From Chthonomonadaceae bacterium (GTDB lineage Bacteria; Armatimonadota; Fimbriimonadia; Fimbriimonadales; Fimbriimonadaceae), in assembly GCA_016788345.1 (NCBI GenBank), contig JAEURO010000005.1, positions 1 through 32,911 of the forward strand: a stretch of DNA of 32,911 bases, in the 5' to 3' direction. The notes under the pieces are model-generated. The model ran no database searches, had not been told where the DNA came from, and saw only the letters and a list, made by a program, of their open reading frames with translations. A program made the translations under genes and the position numbers. Below are positions 16,662-25,677 of the stretch, in pieces. Every line of letters begins with the position of its first letter. The stretch's first letter is position 1.

Positions 16662-17118
16662 GACAGACTGAAGTCAATTGATCGACGTGGTACATGTCGT
16701 GCCCAACCATAATGTTGGCGATGTCGTAGACTGTCAGTGGACCTTGTTCGGGATGGACGACAAAATGGGTCCAGGCATCCTTCGAGAGACTTGCGAGCCA
16801 AGAGACCGTTTTCCCGCGCTCTGTACCATAAAGTGACAAGGCACGCTCTATATCCCACTCGTTGTATTTGTTTTGCACGGCCATCTCGCCTTCGTCGAAC
16901 GTTGGGACACTGGCCCCATTGTTCGCGACTGCTGCCTCCATTCGCCCTCGAATGATGGGTTCCCAGTCGGCAAGGTGCGCGACTACTTCCCGGGGTGAAA
17001 ACCGGTCTGGGCCAGTGGGTGTGTCTAAGCATTTGTTCTGGGCTACTAGCCTGCGAAAAATGTCTGGCGTGACACGCATCGCCTTGAGAAGATAAACATG
17101 CATGTTTCGTTTTACCAT
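16648..17118 (-). CDS. DinB-fold protein
   Basis: This is a 156-residue four-helix-bundle protein of the DinB/YfiT superfamily. The three metal-ligand histidines are visible as VVAHLADWE (His48) and VGHDMYHVDQL (two His near the C-terminus). Members include thiol-S-transferases and putative metal-dependent hydrolases, and the exact substrate cannot be inferred. It overlaps the convergent glycosyltransferase gene by 14 bases at its 3' end. Its start is only 14 bases from the divergent sialate esterase start, so the two promoters must overlap or lie inside the genes. TATGTT lies eight bases upstream of the ATG. Confidence 0.82.
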   Translation of the reverse strand: MVKRNMHVYLLKAMRVTPDIFRRLVAQNKCLDTPTGPDRFSPREVVAHLADWEPIIRGRMEAAVANNGASVPTFDEGEMAVQNKYNEWDIERALSLYGTERGKTVSWLASLSKDAWTHFVVHPEQGPLTVYDIANIMVGHDMYHVDQLTSVCLSDG

Positions 17119-17132
17119 CCGCTTGGAACATA

Positions 17133-18509
17133 ATGGCCGTCATGGTGTCCGCTCTGACCCTCCTCATGCTCCCTGTTTCCGACGCTGACATGCGGCTTCA
17201 CTCACTTTTTAAGGACCACATGGTCGTGCAGCGTATGTCCACATTGCAGGTCAAAGGATGGGACGAGCCAGGTACCGGTGTCACCGTCAAAGTAAGTTGG
17301 GTCAAGGGCGAATTTATGGGGGTTGCCGACAGGTTCGGTGCTTTTTCGATCAAAGTCCCAACTTCGGAGGCTGGTGGGCCCTATACGATCTCGGTGAAGG
17401 GGTCTGACGATATACAAGTCTCGGACGTCATGGTTGGCGATGTTTGGGTCTGCAGTGGCCAGTCCAACATGGAGTGGCCGTTAGCCTCGACCGGCAACGC
17501 GGCAGAGGACATTGCGTCGGCAAACCAAACCGGGGTTCGACTGTTTCAGGTCAAGAACGATATGAAGGACACTCCTCAGGCCAATTGCGAAGGTCAATGG
17601 GCGACAGCGAGCCCCGACTCGGTCAAGGGGTTTTCTGCCGTCGGCTATCTCTTTGGGAAAGAACTCGACAGCAAAACGGGTGTCGCAATCGGACTTATAG
17701 ACACAACATGGGGAGGCACCGAAGCTGAGCTTTGGACGAGTGAGACAGGGCTCATGAAACTTCCAGAATTGAAAGGGAGCCTCCGCTCGAAAAAGCACTC
17801 GACATTGTTCAATGCGATGGTCTCTCCCTTAACTGGGTTTCCGATCAAAGGAGCCATCTGGTACCAAGGAGAGTCCAATGTAGGGCGGGCCTTCCAGTAT
17901 CGACGGCTGTTTCCCGAGATGATCAAGGACTGGCGACGAGAGTGGCGCCAGACCTTTCCTTTCTACTTCGTGCAGATCGCCCCGTTCAAGGGCTATGGAT
18001 CTGCCGCTGCCGCCGAGCTGAGAGAAGCTCAGAACTTTGCGCTGCAACTGCCAAAAACTGGTGTCGCAGTCATCACCGATGCAACTGGCAACTTGGATGA
18101 CATTCATCCTCAAGATAAACGTACCCCCGCACATAGGCTTGCTCTCTGGGCCCTGGCAAAGGATTACAAGCAGACCGGATTTGAATACTGCGGGCCGATC
18201 TACCAAAAGGTCAAGTTTAGCGGTCCTTATGCGCGGCTCACGTTTGATCACGGGTTGGGGCTTCAAGCCATTGGTGGCCCCTTGCGAGAGTTTGAGATCG
18301 CCGGGGCCGACCGTGTTTGGAAGCCGGCGATCGCTACAATCGAAGGTGAATCGGTGTTGGTTTATAGCGACGAAGTGCTACGACCTGTGGCCGTACGAAT
18401 GGGATGGTCGACAGCGCCACAGCCAAACTTGTTCAATCAAGCCGGACTACCAGCCAGTCCGTTTAGGACAGACAAGTGGCCAGGCTTGACCGACTCAACC
18501 AAATGGTGA
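17133..18509 (+). CDS. Sialate O-acetylesterase family protein
   Basis: This is a 458-residue secreted SGNH-like esterase that removes acetyl groups from sialic acid or other glycans. A signal peptide covers residues 1-19. The catalytic serine is in VCSGQSNMEW. The oxyanion region is IWYQGESNV, and the catalytic Asp/His pair is in NLDDIHPQDK. The first about 100 residues form a beta-sandwich domain usual for this family (LFKDHMVVQR start). The 3' end meets the convergent aminopeptidase gene with a two-base gap. A start at 17142 is also possible. No sialic-acid uptake or lyase genes are in the window, so a plant or microbial polysaccharide could equally be the substrate. Confidence 0.87.
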   Translation: MAVMVSALTLLMLPVSDADMRLHSLFKDHMVVQRMSTLQVKGWDEPGTGVTVKVSWVKGEFMGVADRFGAFSIKVPTSEAGGPYTISVKGSDDIQVSDVMVGDVWVCSGQSNMEWPLASTGNAAEDIASANQTGVRLFQVKNDMKDTPQANCEGQWATASPDSVKGFSAVGYLFGKELDSKTGVAIGLIDTTWGGTEAELWTSETGLMKLPELKGSLRSKKHSTLFNAMVSPLTGFPIKGAIWYQGESNVGRAFQYRRLFPEMIKDWRREWRQTFPFYFVQIAPFKGYGSAAAAELREAQNFALQLPKTGVAVITDATGNLDDIHPQDKRTPAHRLALWALAKDYKQTGFEYCGPIYQKVKFSGPYARLTFDHGLGLQAIGGPLREFEIAGADRVWKPAIATIEGESVLVYSDEVLRPVAVRMGWSTAPQPNLFNQAGLPASPFRTDKWPGLTDSTKW

Positions 18510-18511
18510 GA

Positions 18512-20635
18512 TTACTTCAAGGCACTTTCGGCTGCTCGTTTGATTCTTGACCGTCTGTCTTTGAATTTTGCGGCAAGTTCAAAGACATCTCGGTTGCCTT
18601 TTGCGTCCCACGCTTTTAGTGCGTTGATCGCGTTGATAACCACTTGAATCGGGCTCGCATCTGTGATCTGTGCGCGAAGGGCTTTCACAGTTCCTGGATC
18701 CGGTGGAAGCTTTGCAAGCGCTTGGACCGCGGTCGCCCGTCTCTGGTAGTTCTTATGTCCAAGTTCACTCAACCAAAAGGTTCGAAGTGTCGGTTCGGCT
18801 TTGTTCGCCAATTGGTTAAGTGAGTCAAATGCAGGACTAATGCCATTGTCAGCTGCCAACACTTTCGCCATGAGTGTGTAGTCGATCGAGGTTCCTCCTA
18901 ACATCAGTCCAAGCGCCCTTTCTCGGTCGCTAGCGTTCGGAGCATGGGCGAAAATCACTGGAAGCTCGGTCTCAGTCCAGTTGTACTTGGGAATCTCTCG
19001 CAGGAAATCTTGAAAAGGGTCGAGTACGACTGCGCTTGGTTGGTTGGTCGTGATTTCGAACGTCTCGCTTGCCTTGGACAACATGACAGTTTTGACATCC
19101 ATTGAGGTTCCGTGGAAGACTCCGACCTTGCATTCGGTCTCATAGACGGGTGTCCCATCCTTTGTGTCTTGGAGTTGCTTGACTGTCAGTTGTAGCTTGC
19201 CGCCAGCATACGCCCACGTATATTCAAGCACCGGGTGACCTGGTTTTTCTATCCACTGGGCCCAGAATCGGTCGCAGTTGATACCGGTCGTCTCAGTCAT
19301 TATTCGACGGAGCTGGGTGCTTTCGACCGGTGTGTGTTTCCAGGTTTCGAGGTACTTCTTAAGGCCCGCGAAGAAGTTTTCGTCTCCTAACCAACGTCGA
19401 AGGGTGTGGAGCACGACTCCACCTTTTGGATAAGAGTGGCTGTCAAACATATCGTCAGGGTCTGAGTAGAGGCGGGTCGAAATTGGGCGTTTGTACCTCC
19501 TTGCCTCTTGCAAGTAGGCCTGGGTGTTGTTTTCAACTTCATGCGCATAGGCGTTGGCTCCACGACTATGTTCCATGTAGATGGATTCCATGAATGTCGC
19601 AAAACTCTCGTTCAGCCACGTGTCGCCCCAATCCTTGCATGTCACCAAGTCGCCGAACCACTGGTGGCCCAACTCATGTGAGTTCAGACTGTCCATCAAG
19701 TAGTATCCGTCACGCGGTTCGGTGAGAGACCCTTCTCCCAGGTTTGTCGCCGTGACGTTCTCCATGCCTCCGCCGAAATCGTACATAGCGCATTGGGCAT
19801 ATTTGTTCCACGGATACTTGACTCCTAGCCTCTCAGAGAAAAAGGCGAGCATGTCCTTCGTGTGACCAAAAGACGAGTCGATGAGATAGCCTGACCCTTT
19901 TGGAACGACGTACCAGAGATCAATTCCGGACCACGAATCCTTTTTTATGTCGAAGAGCCCTCCATAAATGGCGAGGAGGTAGGTTGCGTGCGGCTTGGTC
20001 ATACGCCAAACGGCTGTTTTGCGCCCATTCTTTGTTGTTTCGCTGACGAGTTCTCCGTTGCCGATCAAGCCCCAATCCGCAGGCACTGTCGTCCGGGTCG
20101 TGCTTGTCGCCAGGTCGTTTGGATAGTCCCATGTGGGTACCCAGTCAGAGTTGTATCTCGTCTCTCCCTGTGTCCAAAACCCGACCCGGTCTTTGTTTGT
20201 GGCGTTTGGGGATATCCAATGCCAGCCGCCGCCACCACTGCCAAAGCCGGTTCCGCGCGCGTTGTTGGATCGATATCTCACAACAACTTTGACTTCCTTG
20301 CCTTTCTGCACGTTAGGAACGTCGACGATCAAGTCCCTCTCGGCTCGTTTGAATGTGACTTTGTTACCGTTAGCTGTCACGGCAAGGATTTCTATTGGTG
20401 GGCCGGCATGCAAGAGGATGCTCTTTAGGCCAGCCCTGAGCGGGACGAACGTGTTAGTCACGGACCCGGTAATCGTACGCTTTTCATAGTCGACGTCGAT
20501 GTCGGCCGACAGGTCTGTGAGATCGCAAGTTCGGTCAGGTGCATATTGGATTTTTGCGCGAGGGGGCTGAAACTGTCCTTGAGAATATGCGGTTGAGCAA
20601 AAGAGGGCGGTTGCAATTAAGGTCAACAGGCGCAT
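18512..20635 (-). CDS. M1-family aminopeptidase with C-terminal HEAT-like repeats
   Basis: This is a 707-residue exported zinc aminopeptidase. The signal peptide is MRLLTLIATALFCSTAYSQ. The zinc site is HELGH (320-324) with the third ligand Glu343 in WLNESFA. The substrate-binding GxMEN motif appears as GGGMEN (288-293). The N-terminal beta domain covers about 25-225. After the catalytic domain, residues about 575-700 form alpha-helical repeats (ALGLMLGG, RRATAVQALAKLPPD, NAINALKAW) like HEAT repeats. The ATG at 20635 gives a clean signal peptide; an in-frame TTG upstream is unlikely. It starts 54 bases after tsaC and may be read from the same operon. It should trim peptides in the periplasm. 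Confidence 0.93.
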   Translation of the reverse strand: MRLLTLIATALFCSTAYSQGQFQPPRAKIQYAPDRTCDLTDLSADIDVDYEKRTITGSVTNTFVPLRAGLKSILLHAGPPIEILAVTANGNKVTFKRAERDLIVDVPNVQKGKEVKVVVRYRSNNARGTGFGSGGGGWHWISPNATNKDRVGFWTQGETRYNSDWVPTWDYPNDLATSTTRTTVPADWGLIGNGELVSETTKNGRKTAVWRMTKPHATYLLAIYGGLFDIKKDSWSGIDLWYVVPKGSGYLIDSSFGHTKDMLAFFSERLGVKYPWNKYAQCAMYDFGGGMENVTATNLGEGSLTEPRDGYYLMDSLNSHELGHQWFGDLVTCKDWGDTWLNESFATFMESIYMEHSRGANAYAHEVENNTQAYLQEARRYKRPISTRLYSDPDDMFDSHSYPKGGVVLHTLRRWLGDENFFAGLKKYLETWKHTPVESTQLRRIMTETTGINCDRFWAQWIEKPGHPVLEYTWAYAGGKLQLTVKQLQDTKDGTPVYETECKVGVFHGTSMDVKTVMLSKASETFEITTNQPSAVVLDPFQDFLREIPKYNWTETELPVIFAHAPNASDRERALGLMLGGTSIDYTLMAKVLAADNGISPAFDSLNQLANKAEPTLRTFWLSELGHKNYQRRATAVQALAKLPPDPGTVKALRAQITDASPIQVVINAINALKAWDAKGNRDVFELAAKFKDRRSRIKRAAESALK

Positions 20636-20688
20636 GGCAAAGTCCAACCTACCAGATTACGGGTCCCTTTGATCGGAGGGTGCCCGAC

Positions 20689-21618
20689 TTAGGCCCATGT
20701 GCTGGCTTTTTTGAGTCTGTCGTGGACGGCCTCCCATTCAGGATCCCGCGGAGGAAGCTCGACAAAGATGTCTTCAGTTCCTGTTTCGTCGAGCCGCTGC
20801 AACGAGCGATAGAGATTTGCAGCATAAGCTGCCGGGTCGGCTGGCATCCTGATTTGCCTTTCATCTGCCGGACGGTCAAGAGTCAGGCCAGGTTGACCCA
20901 CAGGTACCCGGTCGACGAGTTTGACTTGGGCACGGGGCGCGTAGTGCCGGGCATATTGACCCGGCGACTTTCGAACTGAGCTTGGCGGACCGCTTCCCAA
21001 GGGGCGGCCCAACACCGCTTGGATGTCAGCCCTGGTCACGGCGCCTGGGCGGAGAACGATGGGTTCGTCTGAAGTCAGGTCGAGTACTGTGCTCTCAAGC
21101 CCAATCTCGCATTGGCCACCATCAAGGACCATATCGACTTGGCAGAGTATCGCGGGGTCAATCTCGTGGGCAGAAGTCGGGGACAGTCTGGTGAAGAGGT
21201 TGGCGCTTGGTGCGGCGACGGGGCATCCTGACTCCTTGATGACAGCGAGCGCAACCGGGTGCCTGGGAACTCTAACAGCGACCGTGTCCAACCCGCCAGT
21301 TGTGCAGTAAGGGACGGTTGGACGCTTGGGCAGAACGAGGGTCAGGGGGCCGGGCCAGAACCGGCTCGCGAGCGCCTTCGCAGCAGGTGGGACAACCTCT
21401 GTGATGTCAACCAATTGGTCGAAACTTCCGATATGAACGATCAAGGGATTGTCCGGAGGACGGCCTTTGATCTCGAAAACATGTTGGACCGCGCGGCTGT
21501 CGAGTGCGTGACAGGCCAAGCCATAAACGGTCTCGGTTGGAATCACGACGACCCTTCCGCTTTGAATTGCGCGAGCGGTCGACACTATGTTTTCTGGGCT
21601 TGGCTGAAGGATTTTCAT
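20689..21618 (-). CDS. tsaC: Threonylcarbamoyl-AMP synthase (Sua5-type)
   Basis: This enzyme makes threonylcarbamoyl-AMP from threonine, bicarbonate and ATP, the first step of t6A modification at position 37 of ANN-decoding tRNAs. The YrdC domain (about 8-200) shows GRVVVIPTETVYGLACHA, the EIKGRPPDNPLIVHI block and the APSANLFTRLSPTSA nucleotide site. A C-terminal Sua5 domain (about 230-309) follows the linker SPGQYARHYAP, so this is the long Sua5 form (309 residues). The ATG at 21618 overlaps the aroE stop as ATGA. It is the last member of a seven-gene overlapping operon. Confidence 0.95.
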   Translation of the reverse strand: MKILQPSPENIVSTARAIQSGRVVVIPTETVYGLACHALDSRAVQHVFEIKGRPPDNPLIVHIGSFDQLVDITEVVPPAAKALASRFWPGPLTLVLPKRPTVPYCTTGGLDTVAVRVPRHPVALAVIKESGCPVAAPSANLFTRLSPTSAHEIDPAILCQVDMVLDGGQCEIGLESTVLDLTSDEPIVLRPGAVTRADIQAVLGRPLGSGPPSSVRKSPGQYARHYAPRAQVKLVDRVPVGQPGLTLDRPADERQIRMPADPAAYAANLYRSLQRLDETGTEDIFVELPPRDPEWEAVHDRLKKASTWA

Positions 21619-22409
21619 TGGACTGCCGACCACATAGCGTCCCGCGGGGCAGGCAACCCTGTCCACCACTCGAAACTGAGTGCGCCCTGCTCCACCAGCA
21701 TCTTGAGGCCATCCCTTGTTGTGAGGCCCCTCGCCTGGGCAGACCTCAAAAACTGTGATGGGCCCGTGCCGTACGACACATCATAGGCGACCGTACCCTC
21801 GGCCCCCTCCCAATCAATGTCAAGATCTTCGCCCATGAGTCGGGACGATGTTGTGTTGAGGGCTAACCCGAAACCTTTCGGCCGAGGCGCATCTGCCAAT
21901 CGCACTGATGGGAAGTCCTGGACGAGTTTCTCGGCCCGTTCGCGGCTCCTGTTCCATATGTGGACGTCGAACCCTGACTCTAAAAGCGCGACCGTCAACG
22001 CCCTCCCCGTGCCTCCTGCACCCAACACAAGAGCAGATCGCGACAGCAGTGGCAAGTCTTTGACAGTGGTCAGGAAACCTGGCGCGTCTGTGTTGACACC
22101 CTCATGACGTTGAAAGTCCAAAGCATTGAGCCCTCCATAGCGGGCGTCAGAGGATTCGCGTTGATGCTCCAATGCCAGATCCTTTAAGGGAACCGTCACA
22201 TTGACCCCACGGTACCCGAGTTGCTGCAACCGTGCTAAGGCGGACTCGAAGCTATGTCGGCTGACAAGGACCGCATGATAGGTTAACGCTAGGCCGAGTT
22301 GTGTATAAGCTGCAGCGTGCATTCTTGGCGACAATGAATGTGACACGGGGTCTCCAATGACTGCGAAATCTCCGGCTGGCGCCTCGTTCCAAACGTGCCA
22401 AGTAGTCAC
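21615..22409 (-). CDS. aroE: Shikimate dehydrogenase
   Basis: This enzyme reduces 3-dehydroshikimate to shikimate with NADPH in the aromatic amino acid pathway. The 264 residues show the shikimate-binding VSHSLSPRMH, the catalytic lysine in NVTVPLKDLA, GVNTDAPGF with the partner Asp, the nucleotide loop LGAGGTGRA, NRSRERAEKL, and the C-terminal DGLKMLVEQGALSFEWWTG. The GTG at 22409 was chosen because it overlaps the stop of the preceding gene as GTGA, the pattern used through this operon. The frame stays open to 22775, but that extension lies inside the HAD-GtrA gene and does not resemble AroE. It overlaps tsaC by four bases. Confidence 0.93.
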   Translation of the reverse strand: MTTWHVWNEAPAGDFAVIGDPVSHSLSPRMHAAAYTQLGLALTYHAVLVSRHSFESALARLQQLGYRGVNVTVPLKDLALEHQRESSDARYGGLNALDFQRHEGVNTDAPGFLTTVKDLPLLSRSALVLGAGGTGRALTVALLESGFDVHIWNRSRERAEKLVQDFPSVRLADAPRPKGFGLALNTTSSRLMGEDLDIDWEGAEGTVAYDVSYGTGPSQFLRSAQARGLTTRDGLKMLVEQGALSFEWWTGLPAPRDAMWSAVQ

Positions 22410-23503
22410 GCTTTCTCCGCGTCTGCATCCCTGAAGGTGTAAATCTTTGACCCGAAAAAGTTCCAGAATGCGACCACGGCGGTAGCGATGGCGGTCGCGA
22501 CGGCCCACGAGACTTTCGGGTGCCCGGCGACGATCCTGTTGAAAACCGTCGTCAGGAATGTATTCAGTGCCATGCCACTTAGCGCCACTAGGAAGTACCG
22601 TCGCAACTGGCGAGACCGGCCGGCGGAGCCTTCGAGCCCAAAGGTCCACTTTCGGTTCCAGTAAAAGGCATTGAGGATTGCAAGGCACGCGGTAGGTACT
22701 TTGAGTACAGGAAAGGCCGCGTCCGTCGGCACCCGGGCGCCGCCAAACAGCGAAGGGAACGTTTCCATCAACCATTGGCCCAAGGCACCTCCAATCGTGG
22801 ACTGGCCTGCGGGGACCACGAACAGCAAGGCATAGTGTAGACCTGCGTCGATGAGCGTCGACGACAGTCCGACCACACAGAACTTTACAAATTGGCGGAC
22901 GGTGTCGTGTTGGAAAAACCCAGGGTCGTGGGGGATCGCGTTTGCGTCTGGTTGAAAATAGCGGTACAAAAATAATCCCAGGAACCTTTCAACGTTTCGG
23001 CTTAGATATCGCGTACCGACAAACTCTCTCTTTTCCATCGGACGGATCCAGACCGCGTCAATTCCAGATCGGTTTGCCCCGAGGATATCCGTCAGGAGCT
23101 GGTCACCTATCATAACCGCGTCCTCGGCTCTGACGCCAAATTTTTCGAGCGCGATCTTATACATCTTGGTGCTCGGCTTAAATTTGTCTCGGCAGAATTC
23201 TAGTCCGAGTTCCTTGGTGATCGCTTCAAGGCGTTCAGGATGGCGGGTGTTGCTGAGTACAAAAAAATTCAATCCGTGCGCCCGACCCTTGTCTAGCCAG
23301 TCGCGCGTCGATTGCGGGATGTCACGGCTCCGCCAAGGAAGCATGGTGTTGTCGACGTCGAGCAAGATGAGCTTTTTGCCCGACTGGGCGATGGCCTCGA
23401 GATCGACTTTGTCTAGGCTGTCCAACGACTCCTTAGGGCTTAACTTTCTGACCGCAACAGGCATGCTCTCGCGGTCAAACGTTCCAGATCGAAAGTGTCT
23501 CAC
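22406..23503 (-). CDS. YqeG-like HAD phosphatase fused to a GtrA-like membrane domain
   Basis: This is a 365-residue fusion. Residues about 25-180 are a HAD phosphatase of the YqeG/IIIA type: LILLDVDNTMLPW (DxDxT), FVLSNTR, KPSTKMYKIALEKFG and MIGDQLLTDILGANRSG. Residues about 205-360 are a GtrA-type four-helix membrane domain: FVKFCVVGLSSTLIDAGLHY, NAFYWNRKWTF, YFLVALSGMALNTFLTT and FWNFFGSKIYTF. GtrA proteins act in export of lipid-linked sugars or as polyprenyl-phosphate partners. A fused phosphatase could act on a phospho-lipid or sugar phosphate at the membrane, but this is inference. The GTG at 23503 overlaps the mltG stop (GTGA); an ATG at 23464 is an alternative. The gene lies between mltG and aroE. 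Confidence 0.85.
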   Translation of the reverse strand: MRHFRSGTFDRESMPVAVRKLSPKESLDSLDKVDLEAIAQSGKKLILLDVDNTMLPWRSRDIPQSTRDWLDKGRAHGLNFFVLSNTRHPERLEAITKELGLEFCRDKFKPSTKMYKIALEKFGVRAEDAVMIGDQLLTDILGANRSGIDAVWIRPMEKREFVGTRYLSRNVERFLGLFLYRYFQPDANAIPHDPGFFQHDTVRQFVKFCVVGLSSTLIDAGLHYALLFVVPAGQSTIGGALGQWLMETFPSLFGGARVPTDAAFPVLKVPTACLAILNAFYWNRKWTFGLEGSAGRSRQLRRYFLVALSGMALNTFLTTVFNRIVAGHPKVSWAVATAIATAVVAFWNFFGSKIYTFRDADAEKA

Positions 23504-24495
23504 TTCGACCCACCGGACCTTGCTCGCCTAATGTTTTTTAAGTGGTCGTCATAGGTGACCGCAAAGAAATGGCTTCTATCGGGTTTTGCGACATAGTAAA
23601 GATATCCGTGACTATCAGGATTGAGGGCAGCCAGGATGCTCTTGAGGCTCGGCGAGCAAATGGGTCCTGGAGGAAGTCCTTTGTGCAGGTAGGTGTTGTA
23701 TGGCGAGGCTACAGTTCGCACCTCGCCTGGCCCAAGCTCTTTCCATTGCTGCATGGCATAGAGAACAGACGCGTCGATCTGCAAGGGCATCCCCATTTTT
23801 AGCCGGTTTTCGATGACACCGGCTATCTTGGACCGATCGGCATCGATCGCCGCTTCGAGTTCGACCAGAGACGCTATGACCAGTGTCCGGCGCACATCTA
23901 CCGAGGCTGGAATCTCTGGCAGAACTTTGTTCGCAAAGTTCTTCAGTTGTCTAAGAATGACTTTTTGGGCGCCGGCACCGACTGGGAGGTCATATGTGTC
24001 AGGGTACAGCCATCCTTCCAAGTTACGTCCTCTTAGTTTGAGGGCGGGATCAATGTCTCCTGCAAAATCAGCACACTCTTTTCGATAGTCCTCAGCCTTG
24101 CATATGCCCGATTCTTCTAGCTTCTGGGCGACCCTGGCCACCCACCATCCTTCGGGGATCCGAACAAGATGTTGGATGGGTGAACGAAGAGACTGCACTA
24201 TTTTTTCTAAGTTGTCGCCGGGTCGCACCTTATACGTTCCCGCTTCAATCTTGGTTGGGAGCCGCATTAGTTTTGCCATCAGGCTCGAAGCCCCTGCGTT
24301 GCGAATGACTTTAGACTCTTGAAGTCTTTCGAAAGCATCCGAGGTCTTCACGGCCGATTCAAACTTTATCGTGATGGGTTGCCCAGGATCAAGAGGGCGT
24401 GACTGGTCAAAGAGGATCGCAACCCCAGTTCCGAGCCCACAGAGGCTTAGGATTGAGAAAACAGCGCAGCCGAACCCTGCTCTGTTACGAGCCAT
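23500..24495 (-). CDS. mltG: Endolytic murein transglycosylase MltG (YceG)
   Basis: This is an inner-membrane enzyme that cuts nascent peptidoglycan and sets glycan strand length. The 331 residues start with a transmembrane helix (about 9-29). A LysM-like domain follows, around 55-115 (IEAGTYKVRPGDNLEKIVQSL). The catalytic YceG core has EGWWVARVAQKL, LEGWLYPDTYDL, LVIASLVELEAAI with the active-site glutamate, MPLQIDASVLYA, and SPYNTYLHKGLPPGPICSPS. The ATG at 24495 lies inside the last 11 bases of ruvX. It continues into the HAD-GtrA gene with a four-base overlap. The ruvX-mltG pairing is common in bacteria. Confidence 0.95.
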   Translation of the reverse strand: MARNRAGFGCAVFSILSLCGLGTGVAILFDQSRPLDPGQPITIKFESAVKTSDAFERLQESKVIRNAGASSLMAKLMRLPTKIEAGTYKVRPGDNLEKIVQSLRSPIQHLVRIPEGWWVARVAQKLEESGICKAEDYRKECADFAGDIDPALKLRGRNLEGWLYPDTYDLPVGAGAQKVILRQLKNFANKVLPEIPASVDVRRTLVIASLVELEAAIDADRSKIAGVIENRLKMGMPLQIDASVLYAMQQWKELGPGEVRTVASPYNTYLHKGLPPGPICSPSLKSILAALNPDSHGYLYYVAKPDRSHFFAVTYDDHLKNIRRARSGGSK

Positions 24496-24907
24496 GCGTG
24501 TACCTCAAGAGGATTTGGCAGGCGGCCTCAGAGTCCACTCGAGCGCGAATACCCGCAGCCGTCAAGCCTAAGCGCGAGAGGTTTGCTTCTGCTTCTTGGC
24601 TCGTGAGAGATTCATCAACAAGCCATACGTCCACATCGAGCTCACAGCACTTGTCGGCCAATTGGCGCACCACCCTTGACATTTTGGTGTCTCCGTTGGC
24701 ATCTAGGGGGAGTCCGATCACCATCCCTTGGGCATCGTTTTTTTTCATGGCTTGCACGAGTGCCACTGCGTCTTTGTTCAAAGTGCCGGAGGCCGACAGA
24801 GGTTTGAGCGGCCTGGGCAGGCCTGTCGCAAGGTCCATGACGGCCAACCCGATGTTCTTACGACCGAAGTCGACTCCGAGCAACCGGACTGGCGCGAGGT
24901 CGCTCAT
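24485..24907 (-). CDS. ruvX: Putative pre-16S rRNA nuclease / RuvX (YqgF)
   Basis: This is a 140-residue RNase H-fold protein. The first acidic residue is in LLGVDFGRKNIGLAVMD, followed by MVIGLPLDANGDTKM, VWLVDESLTSQEAE and the last acidic residue in DSEAACQILLRY. In E. coli YqgF helps process the 16S rRNA 5' end; a Holliday-junction role was proposed from the fold. The ATG at 24907 overlaps the upstream stop as ATGA, and the seven extra in-frame codons before it are not needed. It overlaps mltG by 11 bases. Confidence 0.92.
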   Translation of the reverse strand: MSDLAPVRLLGVDFGRKNIGLAVMDLATGLPRPLKPLSASGTLNKDAVALVQAMKKNDAQGMVIGLPLDANGDTKMSRVVRQLADKCCELDVDVWLVDESLTSQEAEANLSRLGLTAAGIRARVDSEAACQILLRYTHGS

Positions 24908-25677
24908 GAGACTCCGAACGCCTCCCAAACGACGTGTTTCATGCCTGGTGTCACGCTGATTGCTTCGTTGGTCACTTGCTCTCTACCCGAAAAGTCGGTG
25001 AAACATCCGCCTGCCTCGCGGACAATGACAGCCATTGCACTGACATCCCAACGTGAGACCACCGGGTCGATCATCGCGTCCACACGGCCGGTGGCCACCA
25101 GGGCATGACCGTACGCGTCGCACCAAGTGCGGGTCGCAAGACAGGTCGCAGCCAGTTTATCGATCCCTTCAGTTCTCCCGGAGATCCTGGCCGATTTATG
25201 CCCAGCCGTCGCGATTATGGCCCTGCCTGGATCGGCATTGCTTTTCACCATGCAGAGTTCGCCGTTGCACTGGGTGCCGTGACCCCTCGCTGCCGATACG
25301 AGCTCGCCAAGGGCAGGGAAGTAGGCTGTCCCAAGCAACGGTATTTGGTCGCACTCATATGACACCAGGGTGGCGAAAAGCGGAACGCCAGCCATAAAGG
25401 ATTTGGTGCCATCTATTGGATCAAGAACCCATCGGTCTGCGGATTCGGGGTCGCCCCCATGCTCCTCACCCAAAATCTCTTCGCCGGGAAACTCTCGCTT
25501 GATTCGGTCTCTAAGCAATTCTTCGGCTGCCAGGTCGGCTGAAGTCACGGGAGATTCGTCGTCTTTGAATTTGAAGTCCTTGACTAACTGAAACGATTGA
25601 AGGACCAAGTCTCCTGCTTCGCGGGCGATTTGCTCTGCGAACGCCAGCCGCTTTTCCAAATCCATGTCTTGACTCAA
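24904..25677 (-). CDS. hisN: Inositol-monophosphatase-family enzyme, probable histidinol-phosphatase
   Basis: This is a 257-residue Mg2+-dependent phosphatase. Metal ligands are in LGEEHGG and in RWVLDPIDGTKSFMAGVP, followed by the late SRWDVSAMAVIVREAGG. The forms DGTKSFMAGVPLFATLVS and WCDAYGHALVATGRVDAMIDP are closer to HisN-type histidinol-phosphatases than to generic inositol phosphatases, so histidine biosynthesis is the leading call. 3'-phosphoadenosine phosphatase (CysQ-like) activity is an alternative. The TTG at 25677 overlaps the preceding stop as TTGA, matching the operon pattern; an ATG at 25665 would drop four residues. It lies second in the seven-gene operon. Confidence 0.8.
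   Translation of the reverse strand: MSQDMDLEKRLAFAEQIAREAGDLVLQSFQLVKDFKFKDDESPVTSADLAAEELLRDRIKREFPGEEILGEEHGGDPESADRWVLDPIDGTKSFMAGVPLFATLVSYECDQIPLLGTAYFPALGELVSAARGHGTQCNGELCMVKSNADPGRAIIATAGHKSARISGRTEGIDKLAATCLATRTWCDAYGHALVATGRVDAMIDPVVSRWDVSAMAVIVREAGGCFTDFSGREQVTNEAISVTPGMKHVVWEAFGVS

Noticed and set aside
22410-22775. In-frame N-terminal extension of aroE (total 386 residues)
   Set aside because: The extra part lies inside the HAD-GtrA coding region, has no AroE similarity, and the GTG overlapping the upstream stop gives a normal-length enzyme.
12774-22962. About 19 identical bases (encoding FQPDAN) in the rseB-like and HAD-GtrA genes
   Set aside because: Both are in coding frame with different neighbours and there is no further similarity; probably coincidence.
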